A stretch of 64,000 nt of DNA from NCBI GenBank assembly GCA_050305935.1, contig JBNLGG010000001.1:1-64000 (forward strand), given 5' to 3'. The stretch comes from CAJXNP01 sp050305935. GTDB lineage: Bacteria; Bacteroidota; Bacteroidia; Cytophagales; Cyclobacteriaceae. The translations under genes and the position numbers were made by a program. Positions 15,250 through 24,020 of the stretch are shown here, piece by piece (positions within the stretch are counted from its first letter, which is position 1; the number at the start of each line of letters is the position of its first letter). The notes below the pieces were generated by a model. That model ran no database searches. It saw nothing but the letters and a program-made list of their open reading frames with translations, and was not told the DNA's origin.

Positions 15250-17367
15250 ATGGCACTTATTAATAAAATTAGACAAAGGGCTGGACTGGCTGTGGGTATT
15301 GTGGCTGTCGCAATGGGTCTTTTCATTGTGGGAACAGACCTTTTCAGTTCTACATCAAGTATTTTTAATCGAAATGATACTACTATTGGCGAGATAGCGG
15401 GTAACGAAATAGATTATGAAGAGTACCAGAAGGAGCTGGACCAGATGACTAACAGCTTCATGATCAATGCACAAAGAAAGCCCACTGAAAATGATCAATA
15501 TACACTTCGTCAGCAGGCTTGGGATCTCCTCATTGTAAAAAATGCTTTTCAGGAACAATATGACAAATTAGGTATTGCCGTATCTGAAGATGAAGCCATT
15601 GATATGGTGCAGGGAAATAACATCGACTTTAATGTTCGACAATCCTTTACAAATCCGCAAACGGGTCAATTTGATAGAAGCCAGCTAATCAATTACCTGC
15701 AGCAGCTAAGCAGTCTTCCAGATGATAATCCATATAAATTACAGTGGACCTTGTTTGAACAAAGCCTGGTGCCAGGACGGCAACGATTAAAGTATGATAA
15801 CCTGCTGGTAAAAACCTTGTACGCTACAGAGGCTGAAGCAGAAAGGCTTTATGGCGAGGAAACTACTGTGGCGGAGGTGAAATACCTGTATGTTCAAAAC
15901 TACACCGTTGACAGTACCGATATTAGCTATTCAGATAGCGATCTAAAGGCTTATTATAGCGAGCATAAAAGCGAATATGAAGTCGATGAATCGCGGGGCA
16001 TAAGCTATGTGACCATACCTGTGATCCCATCGAAGTATGACACGTTATTATTCAAGGAGGAGATGCAGCGTCTGATTCCTGAATTTAAAGCCACAGAAAA
16101 TGATTCACTTTTTGCAAAAAACAGATCTGATTTAAGGACTTTCTACGAAAAGTACTCAGTAGACGCACTTCCTAAAAACCTTCAGAATAATTTCAGCAAC
16201 TTGTCTGAAAATGATGTGAGGGGCGCGTACTATGTAAATGGTTACCTGACTCTTTACAAAATTTCAAAAATTGGCACAGATACCATTGAGTCAGCAAGGG
16301 CGAGACATATACTTGTAAAATGGACAGATGAGTCTGATGAGAGCAAAGCTGCGGCTAAGGCAAAAGCCGATGGCCTGATCAGACAATTGCGCAATGGGGC
16401 AGATTTTGCCGAATTAGCGAGAGAAAACAGCGAGGATCCGGGATCTGCGATCAAAGGCGGCGACCTGGGATGGTTTGGGCGCAATAGAATGGTAAAGCCA
16501 TTTGAGGAGGCAGTTTTTGGTGCTTCAAGTAAAGGGTTGATCACTAAGGCTATCGAAAGCCAGTTTGGTTATCATATTATCGACGTTACTGAGACAAAAA
16601 ACAATACATCCATTACAGTTGCTTCTATAGCAAGGGAAATTACACCAGGTGACGAAACCATCAACGAAGCTTATCTGAAAGCAGAGTTGTTGGCCAGCAA
16701 CAGTTCTGATTACAAATCATTTATTGCGAGTGCGAAGAATGACAGTCTTGAAGTGAAATCTGCGGAGAAAATAGGTAAAAACGACCGAAGGCTGGCAGAC
16801 CTGGGCAACGCCCGGGCCATTGTTCAATGGGCATTTGGCGACGTGTCGGTTGGAGATGTCTCTACCGTTTTTGAGTTGGACGATGAATACGTTGTCGCAG
16901 TTTTGACGAGCGAAGTGTCAGAGGGAATTGCAGATTTTGAAGATGTAAAAGACGAAATAAGGGCTAAAGTTGTGGGCAAGAAGAAAGCCGCGTTTTTAGC
17001 CGGAAAGCTGAAAGGGCTGAGTGGATCAATTGATGAGATGGCAGCAAGCTACGGGCCGGAAGCGAATGTATACTCTTCCAGCGATTTAAAGCTGTCGTCC
17101 AATAACCTCCCCAATGTTGGTTTTGTGCCGGAAGTGGTAGGGACTGTTTTCGGCCTGAAGGAAGGTGAAACCAGTGAACCAATTGAAACTGAAAATGGTG
17201 TGGTGGTCATCCATTTACAAGCACTTACGGATGCGCCAGTGATTGCCGATCATTCGTCCTATAAATCACAATTGGAACAAAGAGCATCTAGCAGGGTATC
17301 CTATGGTATTGGTGAAGCCATTCGGGATAACGCTGACATAAAAGACTACAGATACAAATTCTTTTAG
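15250..17367 (+). CDS. ppiD: PpiD-like membrane-anchored peptidyl-prolyl isomerase
   Basis: A periplasmic folding factor attached to the inner membrane. The 705 residues start with a basic N-terminus and one membrane anchor (about 12-33, GLAVGIVAVAMGLFIVGTDL). A SurA_N-like chaperone region follows, then a parvulin domain at about 349-450 (ARHILVKW, FAELARENSEDPGSAIKGGDLGWFGRNRMVKPFEEAVF, FGYHIIDVTE). A second, degenerate parvulin-like region precedes the C-terminus (GFVPEVVGTVFGLKEGETSEPIETENGVVVIHL). It has its own promoter and a long terminator, closing the envelope gene block. Confidence 0.9.
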   Translation: MALINKIRQRAGLAVGIVAVAMGLFIVGTDLFSSTSSIFNRNDTTIGEIAGNEIDYEEYQKELDQMTNSFMINAQRKPTENDQYTLRQQAWDLLIVKNAFQEQYDKLGIAVSEDEAIDMVQGNNIDFNVRQSFTNPQTGQFDRSQLINYLQQLSSLPDDNPYKLQWTLFEQSLVPGRQRLKYDNLLVKTLYATEAEAERLYGEETTVAEVKYLYVQNYTVDSTDISYSDSDLKAYYSEHKSEYEVDESRGISYVTIPVIPSKYDTLLFKEEMQRLIPEFKATENDSLFAKNRSDLRTFYEKYSVDALPKNLQNNFSNLSENDVRGAYYVNGYLTLYKISKIGTDTIESARARHILVKWTDESDESKAAAKAKADGLIRQLRNGADFAELARENSEDPGSAIKGGDLGWFGRNRMVKPFEEAVFGASSKGLITKAIESQFGYHIIDVTETKNNTSITVASIAREITPGDETINEAYLKAELLASNSSDYKSFIASAKNDSLEVKSAEKIGKNDRRLADLGNARAIVQWAFGDVSVGDVSTVFELDDEYVVAVLTSEVSEGIADFEDVKDEIRAKVVGKKKAAFLAGKLKGLSGSIDEMAASYGPEANVYSSSDLKLSSNNLPNVGFVPEVVGTVFGLKEGETSEPIETENGVVVIHLQALTDAPVIADHSSYKSQLEQRASSRVSYGIGEAIRDNADIKDYRYKFF

Positions 17368-17383
17368 CAGTTAAACCAATCCT

Positions 17384-17424
17384 AAAAGCTACAGGTATAC
17401 TTGTTTTATACCTGTAGCTTTTTT
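17384..17424 (+). terminator. Intrinsic terminator after ppiD
   Basis: A 16-bp perfect stem AAAAGCTACAGGTATA (17384-17399) / TATACCTGTAGCTTTT (17407-17422) with a 7-nt loop runs into a T-tract. It is the strongest hairpin in the window. Confidence 0.9.
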
Positions 17425-17444
17425 GTTTACTAATATTCAAGGAC

Positions 17445-17711
17445 ATGGCTAAATCATACGAGGCTTTTAGGGAGAAACTAGATGCGGAACACAAATGGCC
17501 TACCGTTTACATGTTTAAGTTTATAGTCCCTCAGGATCAGGCGGATGAAATGAAAAATGTATTCCCTCAGAGCGAGTGGAAGTGGGAGGAAAGAAAATCA
17601 AAAAACGGAGCTTATATTAGTTTTACTTCGAAAAGAATGATTCAAAATGCAGACGAGGTAATTGAAGTGTATAAATCGGCCCATGCCATCACAGGCCTGA
17701 TCGCTCTTTAA
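17445..17711 (+). CDS. DUF493 family protein
   Basis: An 88-residue cytoplasmic protein of the DUF493/YbeD-like family, which has an ACT-like alpha/beta fold and no firmly established activity. The family pattern is visible as the WPTVYMFKFIVP strand, the SKNGAYISFTSKRMIQNADEVIEVY segment and the final helix. Its last four bases overlap the end of the convergent TerB-like gene, leaving no room for a terminator. Confidence 0.8.
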   Translation: MAKSYEAFREKLDAEHKWPTVYMFKFIVPQDQADEMKNVFPQSEWKWEERKSKNGAYISFTSKRMIQNADEVIEVYKSAHAITGLIAL

Positions 17712-18145
17712 CCTGCCGCTGCGTCTATAATTTCCTTCAGTTGATTTTTTACTGTTGTAAAGTCAAAGCCATCGTCTGGCGCGGTAACTATTGCTTTCAG
17801 GAGATCGTTTACAATGCTGGCTTTAAAGCCAAGAGTCTCAGCAAAATTAGTTACTACCTTTAATTCCGAATCCTCAACCACATTATCCAGGTAAATCATA
17901 TAAACAAGATTATAGAGGTGTTTTAGCAGGTTTACCTTTTCGTTCGTGTGCGCCAGATTGTCTTCGGTATCCAAATATTTTATTACTTCATCTTCGCTCA
18001 CATTTAGCTGCACACCCCATTTAAAGAGGCACGTTACATACTCCTTTGAGAGGGGACCTTTATTGAGAAAGTGGTGGTAAATGTGAAAAAAACTATCTTT
18101 GATAGATTTATATTCTTCCTGAGTAAGAGTATCTTTGATTTTCAT
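17708..18145 (-). CDS. TerB-like helical protein
   Basis: A 145-residue, wholly helical, acidic protein. The stretch LLKHLYNLVYMIYLDNVVEDSELKVVTNFAETLGF resembles the core of TerB/DUF533-type domains, where an acidic helix pair may bind metal. The match rests on pattern memory only, and no tellurite-resistance partner genes are nearby. It lies alone on the minus strand between DUF493 and the methyltransferase, with its stop codon overlapping that of DUF493. Confidence 0.6.
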   Translation of the reverse strand: MKIKDTLTQEEYKSIKDSFFHIYHHFLNKGPLSKEYVTCLFKWGVQLNVSEDEVIKYLDTEDNLAHTNEKVNLLKHLYNLVYMIYLDNVVEDSELKVVTNFAETLGFKASIVNDLLKAIVTAPDDGFDFTTVKNQLKEIIDAAAG

Positions 18146-18202
18146 GCTTACAATTTAAAAAGGAATTGATTAAAGGGTAATAAATTTAACATATAAAAAG
18201 AA

Positions 18203-18904
18203 TTGTCAAAAAACGAAACCATATCTTTTATCCTACTGTTATTGATCTTTTCATTTTCATGCAATAATAAAAAATCTGAAGGCGATAACAATATTTCTGA
18301 TTCATTGATGACTTCACAAGACACAGTGGTGGAAGAGGAAATTGCCGACCTGGAGGATCAGCTTTTTGATCGGAATGAAAGAGAGAAATGGCAAAATCCT
18401 GCCCTGGTGCTAAGGAAGCTTGGCGATATCGAAAATAAGAAGATTGCGGATATCGGATCTGGTACGGGATACTTTACTTTTCCGTTGGCACTGAGGGCAG
18501 AAAAGGTAATTGCCATCGATATCGATCCGAAATTTCTGGATTATATTGAAGAACAAAAAGTGGATTACCCGGCAAAGATCGCCAATGCTATAGAAACCCG
18601 ATTAACCGAGGAAGATAATCCAGGACTGCAGCCCGGTGAAGTGGAAATAGCCTTTATGGTAAATGTATATTCATATTTGCAAAACAGAACAGATTATCTT
18701 GAAAAGGTTAAGAGTGGGCTAAAAAAAGGGGGATTTATTTTGATCGTTGATTTTAAAACTGGAGAACTTCCCATTGGACCCAACGACGATTTAAAAGTAG
18801 CGCCCGATGTGGTCAAAGATGAATTAACTTCGGCGGGGTTTTCCAATGTGGAACTCGATATGAGCAGTCTTCAGTATCAATATATTATAAAAGCAAAAAT
18901 ATGA
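18203..18904 (+). CDS. Class I SAM-dependent methyltransferase with lipoprotein-like N-terminus
   Basis: A 233-residue protein beginning at a TTG codon. The first 19 residues form a hydrophobic segment ending in a Cys (FSFSC, Cys20) followed by a polar linker, which reads as a lipoprotein signal. The rest is a Rossmann methyltransferase: motif I ADIGSGTGYF at about 90-99, IAIDID as motif II, then a DFKTGELP stretch and a short C-terminal strand. Cofactor binding looks intact. No other ATG start near the methyltransferase domain would remove the hydrophobic segment. The stop overlaps the next gene (ATGATG region) by 4 nt. Confidence 0.75.
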   Translation: MSKNETISFILLLLIFSFSCNNKKSEGDNNISDSLMTSQDTVVEEEIADLEDQLFDRNEREKWQNPALVLRKLGDIENKKIADIGSGTGYFTFPLALRAEKVIAIDIDPKFLDYIEEQKVDYPAKIANAIETRLTEEDNPGLQPGEVEIAFMVNVYSYLQNRTDYLEKVKSGLKKGGFILIVDFKTGELPIGPNDDLKVAPDVVKDELTSAGFSNVELDMSSLQYQYIIKAKI

Positions 18905-19146
18905 TGTTCGAAGAATCTGACAACAGGCTAAAAGCATCCTTTCAATTTGACGATTTTATACAGGCCTTTGGATTTATGGCAAAGGTGGCAATTGTTGCCG
19001 AAAAGATGGACCATCATCCCAATTGGAGCAATGTGTATAATAAGGTACAAATTGAATTGACAACGCATGACGCCGGGAACATTGTCACAGACAAAGACCG
19101 GGAGTTGGCAAAAAAGATTGAAAAAATTTATTCCACCGGTAAATAA
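18901..19146 (+). CDS. phhB: Pterin-4a-carbinolamine dehydratase
   Basis: Dehydrates 4a-hydroxytetrahydropterin, recycling the cofactor of aromatic amino-acid hydroxylases; some homologues also act in cofactor metabolism more widely. At 81 residues this is a short version, lacking the leading helix found in 95-110-residue homologues. It keeps the active-site pattern EKMDHHPNWSNVYN at about 39-52 and the LTTHD segment near 59-63. Two adjacent ATG codons (18901 and 18904) are possible starts; the first overlaps the methyltransferase stop. No aromatic hydroxylase gene is in the window. Confidence 0.88.
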   Translation: MMFEESDNRLKASFQFDDFIQAFGFMAKVAIVAEKMDHHPNWSNVYNKVQIELTTHDAGNIVTDKDRELAKKIEKIYSTGK

Positions 19147-19155
19147 TATTTCTAC

Positions 19156-19845
19156 TTGACTCCGGAAAAGACCTCACTGTACCTTGTTCCTACCCCCATT
19201 GGCAACCTGGAGGACATCACCCTGAGGGCAATCAGGGTTTTAAAAGAAGTGGATTTTATTTTGGCAGAAGACACCAGGACGTCTGGAAAGTTGCTCAAGC
19301 ACCTTAAAATTGAAAAGCCACTCAAGAGTTATCATATACATAACGAACATAAGTTGGTCGAAAGCCTGGTGAAGCAGATGACTGAAGGGACAGTAATGGC
19401 ATTGATCTCCGATGCTGGTACTCCTGCCATCTCTGACCCCGGTTTTTTACTTACGAGGGAAACATTGAATAGTGGATTAAAAGTTGAATGCCTTCCTGGT
19501 GCTACGGCATTTGTTCCCGCATTGGTGAAATCCGGTCTACCTGCGGATGCATTTGTGTTTGAGGGTTTTTTGCCGCATAAAAAAGGAAGAAAGACAAAGC
19601 TTGAAAAGCTTGCTGAGGAGGAGAGAACAGTTATACTTTATGAATCCCCACATCGTCTGGTAAAGGCATTGGATCAGCTTTCTGAATTTTTTGGACCAGA
19701 GCGCAAGGCATCCGTTTCGCGAGAGTTAACAAAAATATATGAGGAAACTATCAATGGAACTTTAACAGAAATAAAAGAATATTTTGAAAATGGAACTGTA
19801 AAAGGCGAAATTGTAATTGTAATAGAAGGTAAAAAAAACAAATGA
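19156..19845 (+). CDS. rsmI: 16S rRNA (cytidine-1402-2'-O)-methyltransferase
   Basis: Methylates the ribose of C1402 in the decoding centre of 16S rRNA. The 229 residues match the tetrapyrrole-methylase fold: LVPTPIGNLEDITLRA, ILAEDTRTSGKLLKH, ALISDAGTPAISDPGF, LPGATAFVPAL and ILYESPHR. The C-terminal extension of the longer proteobacterial enzyme (about 286 residues) is absent, as usual in this phylum. Translation starts at TTG 19156. The end overlaps the next gene by 4 nt (ATGA). Confidence 0.94.
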   Translation: MTPEKTSLYLVPTPIGNLEDITLRAIRVLKEVDFILAEDTRTSGKLLKHLKIEKPLKSYHIHNEHKLVESLVKQMTEGTVMALISDAGTPAISDPGFLLTRETLNSGLKVECLPGATAFVPALVKSGLPADAFVFEGFLPHKKGRKTKLEKLAEEERTVILYESPHRLVKALDQLSEFFGPERKASVSRELTKIYEETINGTLTEIKEYFENGTVKGEIVIVIEGKKNK

Positions 19846-20666
19846 CGTCAGCCGCAAAAAAACTAGCATCAAACATCGATAAAGACCATGTGTTAAACGA
19901 GGTAATAAAAATTGCCCAGCGAGCAGGTCAGTTTATAAGACATGAAGGAGAAAACTTTGATCGCGCAAAGATTAAAGAAAAGAGCCTTAATGATCTTGTT
20001 TCCTACGTAGATGTGGAGACAGAAAAAATGATTGTCCAAACGCTGAAATTCACTATTCCCGAATCCGGCTTTATCACAGAGGAAGGTACTGAAACAGAGA
20101 AGGCAGATGAATTTAATTGGGTGGTAGACCCGCTGGATGGTACAACCAATTTCCTGCACGGAATACCCCCATTTTCGGTGAGTATCGCCCTGATGCAATA
20201 CGATAAGATCATCCTGGGAGTGGTATATGAAATTACACGAGATGAGTGTTTTCATGCTACGGATGAAAGTCCGGCATTTTTGAATAGGAAGGAAATCAAA
20301 ATATCTCCGGTTAAGGAGTTTAAAGAAGGGCTGTATATATCAGGATTTCCTTACCGGGAATTTTCAAATATTGATCAGTTTACAGATACGATGAAATATT
20401 TTATGCAAGAAACGCATGGCATGCGTCGCACCGGCAGCGCTGCCGCAGATTTGTCATACGTAGCTTGTGGACGTGCGGAAGGTTTTTTTGAATCGGGTTT
20501 AAGGCCCTGGGATGTAGCTGCAGGTACGCTGATTATAGAAAGGGCAGGCGGAAAAGTTACTGACTACAAAGGAAAGGATGATTTTCTTTTTGGTGGGCAA
20601 ATCATAGCTTCTAACGGGAAGGTCCATGAGGGTATGTCGAAAGCCATCCAAAAGTTTTATAGCTGA
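19842..20666 (+). CDS. suhB: Inositol monophosphatase family protein
   Basis: A Mg2+-dependent sugar/inositol phosphatase of 274 residues. The metal-binding set is complete: EEGTE near 80, DPLDGTTNFLHG around 104-115 and RPWDVAAG near 222-229. Family members hydrolyse myo-inositol 1-phosphate or related sugar phosphates, and SuhB can also bind the transcription machinery. The substrate here is not predictable. It is coupled to rsmI through an ATGA overlap. Confidence 0.88.
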   Translation: MTSAAKKLASNIDKDHVLNEVIKIAQRAGQFIRHEGENFDRAKIKEKSLNDLVSYVDVETEKMIVQTLKFTIPESGFITEEGTETEKADEFNWVVDPLDGTTNFLHGIPPFSVSIALMQYDKIILGVVYEITRDECFHATDESPAFLNRKEIKISPVKEFKEGLYISGFPYREFSNIDQFTDTMKYFMQETHGMRRTGSAAADLSYVACGRAEGFFESGLRPWDVAAGTLIIERAGGKVTDYKGKDDFLFGGQIIASNGKVHEGMSKAIQKFYS

Positions 20667-20728
20667 CAAATACCAATCCGTTTCGATTCCAAAAGCAAAC
20701 ATTGACCAGAATTTGTTAAGTTTGAAAC

Positions 20729-20872
20729 ATGATACAGGGAATAATAGTCGGAATCTTATTTGTTGGTGCTGTAGTTTATGTCACGAGAAACCTGATAAGA
20801 CAGTCAAGGGCAAAATCCTCTTGTGGAAGCGCCACCTGCAAATGTGAGCCCAAGGCCAAGATTTCTGATTAG
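20729..20872 (+). CDS. FeoB-associated-type Cys-rich small membrane protein
   Basis: A 47-residue protein with one membrane segment (about residues 4-19, GIIVGILFVGAVVYVT), a basic stretch and a Cys cluster at 32, 37 and 39 (CGSATCKC). This is the form of the FeoB-associated Cys-rich membrane proteins found next to feoB in many Bacteroidota. Here no feoB or feoA is in sight: the neighbours are the inositol phosphatase upstream (62-nt gap) and a convergent radical SAM gene 5 nt downstream. A role in iron handling is inference from family resemblance. Confidence 0.75.
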   Translation: MIQGIIVGILFVGAVVYVTRNLIRQSRAKSSCGSATCKCEPKAKISD

Positions 20873-20877
20873 GAATT

Positions 20878-21894
20878 TTAAGCCCAAACCTTAGTTCCCT
20901 CTGTGCAATTTTTGCATATGTCAATTTCTTTCCTGGATCTCAAAAGGCTGTTTCTAAATTGTTTGTATTTAGTGTTTTGCCAGATTTCTGCCAACGTGTT
21001 TTCATTTATATCACCTAATTTATGTTGCGCATCTTTGTCAAAACAGCAAGGTACCACACCTCCGTCCCAGGTAATAACACACGAATGCCACATTTTCCAG
21101 CATTGATTTAGCAACTTATTTTTAATGGCAAATTTGCCATCACTTCCCTGCCTGTATCGTGAATATTTTTCGTTGGAAGGGATGAGCGGAGACCCTTTTT
21201 CATAGTCGTAAATTTGAGCAGTTTTAAACAATACCTTGTCAACACCTAATTCGTCTGCCAGCTTTTTGACATCTTTTACCTGATGTTCGTTTGGCTTTAC
21301 CACGAGGAATTGGAAAAAGACAGCAGGTGTTTTACTGTTTAGTTTCTTTTTCCAGGCGATAATTTCTTTAGCACCGCTTATGACTTTTTCCAGTTGACCA
21401 CCCACCCGATATTGCTGATAAGTCTCCTGGCTGGTACCATCTATTGAAATGATCAATCTATCTAGTCCACTTTCGACGGTTCTTTTTGCGTTTTCACTTG
21501 TTAAATAATGGGCATTGGTGGAGGTTGCCGTATAAATTTTCTTTTTGTGGGCGAGGCTAATCAGGTCGAACAATTGTTTGTGGAGATAGGGTTCTCCTTG
21601 AAAATATAGGATAAGGTAAACCAGGTCTCTGTAATTTTCCTCAATTATCTTCCGGTACAGGGTATAGTCCAGCATACCGGTTGGCCGGGTGAATGACCGC
21701 AAACCGCTAGGACACTCGGGGCAGCGCAGGTTACATGAAGTCGTCGGTTCAATTGAGATGCTAATGGGATTTCCCCATTGTGATTCCTTTTTAGTTACCC
21801 TCGAAAAATAATACCCCAGAAGTAGTAAGATACCATTCATTACTTTTTTCGGGCTTAATTTTTTAATGAGATGATATGTGTCGTGAAAGATCAA
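20878..21894 (-). CDS. Radical SAM / SPASM domain protein
   Basis: A 338-residue radical SAM enzyme. The cluster-binding motif CNLRCPEC has Cys at 54, 58 and 61. YFQGEPYLHKQ supplies the SAM-binding GEP. A C-terminal SPASM region follows (CWKMWHSCVITWDGGVVPCCFD, then CKNC near the end), which binds one or two auxiliary 4Fe-4S clusters. SPASM enzymes mature peptides or modify proteins and sugars. No precursor peptide is obvious next door; the nearest small gene is the convergent 47-residue Cys-rich protein, which looks like a membrane protein rather than a substrate. The substrate is unknown. Confidence 0.85.
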   Translation of the reverse strand: MIFHDTYHLIKKLSPKKVMNGILLLLGYYFSRVTKKESQWGNPISISIEPTTSCNLRCPECPSGLRSFTRPTGMLDYTLYRKIIEENYRDLVYLILYFQGEPYLHKQLFDLISLAHKKKIYTATSTNAHYLTSENAKRTVESGLDRLIISIDGTSQETYQQYRVGGQLEKVISGAKEIIAWKKKLNSKTPAVFFQFLVVKPNEHQVKDVKKLADELGVDKVLFKTAQIYDYEKGSPLIPSNEKYSRYRQGSDGKFAIKNKLLNQCWKMWHSCVITWDGGVVPCCFDKDAQHKLGDINENTLAEIWQNTKYKQFRNSLLRSRKEIDICKNCTEGTKVWA

Positions 21895-21964
21895 ATCGAG
21901 TTGTTGCCACCTAGATGCTTGTAAAAATAATTGTAATTTGGTCCAATAAAAACTTGTACTCGAA

Positions 21965-23851
21965 ATGAAGCGGATATATTTGATTGTGGTAATTGCCGTG
22001 ATGCTTGGGTGTGTAACAAAAGAAGAAAGTAATATGAACGTAGAGCAATTATATGTGAACGATGTCCATTCCTATGCTAAGCCGGAGGAGGCTGTTTTAA
22101 CACATATCGATTTAGATCTCGAGGTTGATTTTCAGAAGAAAATTATTTCTGGTGAGGCGAAAATCACCTTTAATGCAAAAGATGATATAGGGCATTTGAT
22201 ACTGGATGCCAGAGGTTTAATTATTAGGAGTATTTGGTCAGACAATGGGGATGAGTTAAACTACACCATGGGTGAGGAGGATCCGATTCTTGGATCTGAA
22301 TTAAAAATCGATATTGATAGCTCCTTTTCTTCTTTAATAATTGTTTATGAAACCAGCCCCGATGCGGAAGCAATACAATGGCTGGCGCCCATTCAAACGG
22401 CGGATAAAAATGATCCGTTCCTTTTCACCCAGTCGCAGGCGATCCTTGCCAGGACGTGGATACCACTGCAAGATTCTCCGGGAATAAGGTTTACCTACAC
22501 CGCCCAGGTGAAAGTGCCTGAAGGATTAATGGCGCTGATGAGTGCGGAAAATCCTCAATCAATAAATGAAACCGGTTTGTACCAATTTAAAATGGAGCAG
22601 CCGATACCTGCATACCTGATGTCACTGGTGGTGGGAAACCTTGAGTTCCGATCTTTGGGAAACCGGACGGGAGTTTATGCCGAGCCCTCTCTCATTGACC
22701 GTGCGGTTTATGAATTCGAAGAAACCGAAAAAATGGTTGAAATAGCAGAAAGCCTTTATGGACCCTATCAATGGGAGCGGTACGATATGGTTGTGTTGCC
22801 GCCAAGTTTTCCCTTTGGTGGCATGGAAAATCCACGAATAACTTTTGCTACCCCGACTATTATTGCTGGTGATCGCTCGCTCGTCGCATTGATCGCCCAC
22901 GAATTGGCACACTCCTGGTCGGGTAATTTGGTGACAAATGCCACATGGAACGACTTCTGGATCAATGAGGGCTTTACCGTTTATTTTGAGCAGCGCATTA
23001 TGGAGGAGTTGTATGGTCGTGAATATGCTGAAATGCTGGCCTCGCTGAGTCAGCAGGATTTAAAAATCGAAGTTGAAAATTTTATTGTGGAGGGAAAAGA
23101 AGGCGATTCCAGGCTCAAATTAGATCTTACCGGAAGGAACCCGGATGACGGTGTAAATTCAATTGCTTATGACAAAGGGTATTCGTTTCTGAGGTACCTG
23201 GAGGAAACGGTGGGCAGGCAAACGTTTGATCCGTTTCTGAAAGAATATTTCACCTCCCATTCCTTTCAGTCAATGACCACCGAAGGCTTTTTAAAATACA
23301 TGAAGGAGCATTTATTTGATGAGAATTCGATCCCTTATCCTGAAAAAGAAGTTAGTAAGTGGGTGTATCAGCCGGGCCTTCCAGAGACCTTACCTTCAAT
23401 AAATTCAGAAAGGTTTGGTAAGGTCGAATTACAGATCCAATTGTTTATGGGTGGAGTATCACCAATGGACCTGAATACCGATCAATGGAGCACACAGGAA
23501 TGGTTGCATTTTATAAAAAACCTGCCCTCTGATATCTCAAATGATCAGATAGGATGGCTGGACAAGGCATTTAAGCTATCGGAAGGTGGAAATGCTGAAA
23601 TCCTGGACGAGTGGTTTATTCTTGCCGTACGACATAATTACGATGCAGCCTACCCGGCAATGGAAAACTTTTTAATCCATACAGGAAGACGAAAGTTTCT
23701 TACACCTTTGTATCGCGCAATGATCGAAAATCCCTCAACCAGGGAATTGGCTATGAAAATCTACAAAAAAGCTAGGCCAAACTACCACTCGGTTTCTGTA
23801 AATACACTCGATGAAGTCCTGGACTGGAAGGAAGGCAATTCACCAAAATGA
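21965..23851 (+). CDS. M1 family metallopeptidase lipoprotein (leukotriene A4 hydrolase-like)
   Basis: A zinc aminopeptidase of 628 residues. The zinc site is His312, His316 and Glu335 with catalytic Glu313 (HELAHSW, then INEG). The aminopeptidase substrate motif GGMENP lies about 40 residues upstream, and a C-terminal helical domain like that of leukotriene A4 hydrolases follows (LPSDISNDQIGWLDKAF). The N-terminus MKRIYLIVVIAVMLGC reads as a lipobox with Cys16, so the enzyme is probably periplasmic or outer-membrane anchored. It stands alone with its own start at ATG 21965. Confidence 0.93.
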   Translation: MKRIYLIVVIAVMLGCVTKEESNMNVEQLYVNDVHSYAKPEEAVLTHIDLDLEVDFQKKIISGEAKITFNAKDDIGHLILDARGLIIRSIWSDNGDELNYTMGEEDPILGSELKIDIDSSFSSLIIVYETSPDAEAIQWLAPIQTADKNDPFLFTQSQAILARTWIPLQDSPGIRFTYTAQVKVPEGLMALMSAENPQSINETGLYQFKMEQPIPAYLMSLVVGNLEFRSLGNRTGVYAEPSLIDRAVYEFEETEKMVEIAESLYGPYQWERYDMVVLPPSFPFGGMENPRITFATPTIIAGDRSLVALIAHELAHSWSGNLVTNATWNDFWINEGFTVYFEQRIMEELYGREYAEMLASLSQQDLKIEVENFIVEGKEGDSRLKLDLTGRNPDDGVNSIAYDKGYSFLRYLEETVGRQTFDPFLKEYFTSHSFQSMTTEGFLKYMKEHLFDENSIPYPEKEVSKWVYQPGLPETLPSINSERFGKVELQIQLFMGGVSPMDLNTDQWSTQEWLHFIKNLPSDISNDQIGWLDKAFKLSEGGNAEILDEWFILAVRHNYDAAYPAMENFLIHTGRRKFLTPLYRAMIENPSTRELAMKIYKKARPNYHSVSVNTLDEVLDWKEGNSPK

Positions 23852-24020
23852 TTTTCTTCGAAAATTGAATTCTAAAGAATATTTGACGTAAAAGTAGTGG
23901 CTTGCTGGTAACATCTTCCTGGTTTTCGTAGTTACTGTAATAAACTACATAAGAATAGTGCCTGGGATTTTGGATCTTAATCAGATACCGGTCCACCAAA
24001 CTTTTAACCAAACTTATTCT

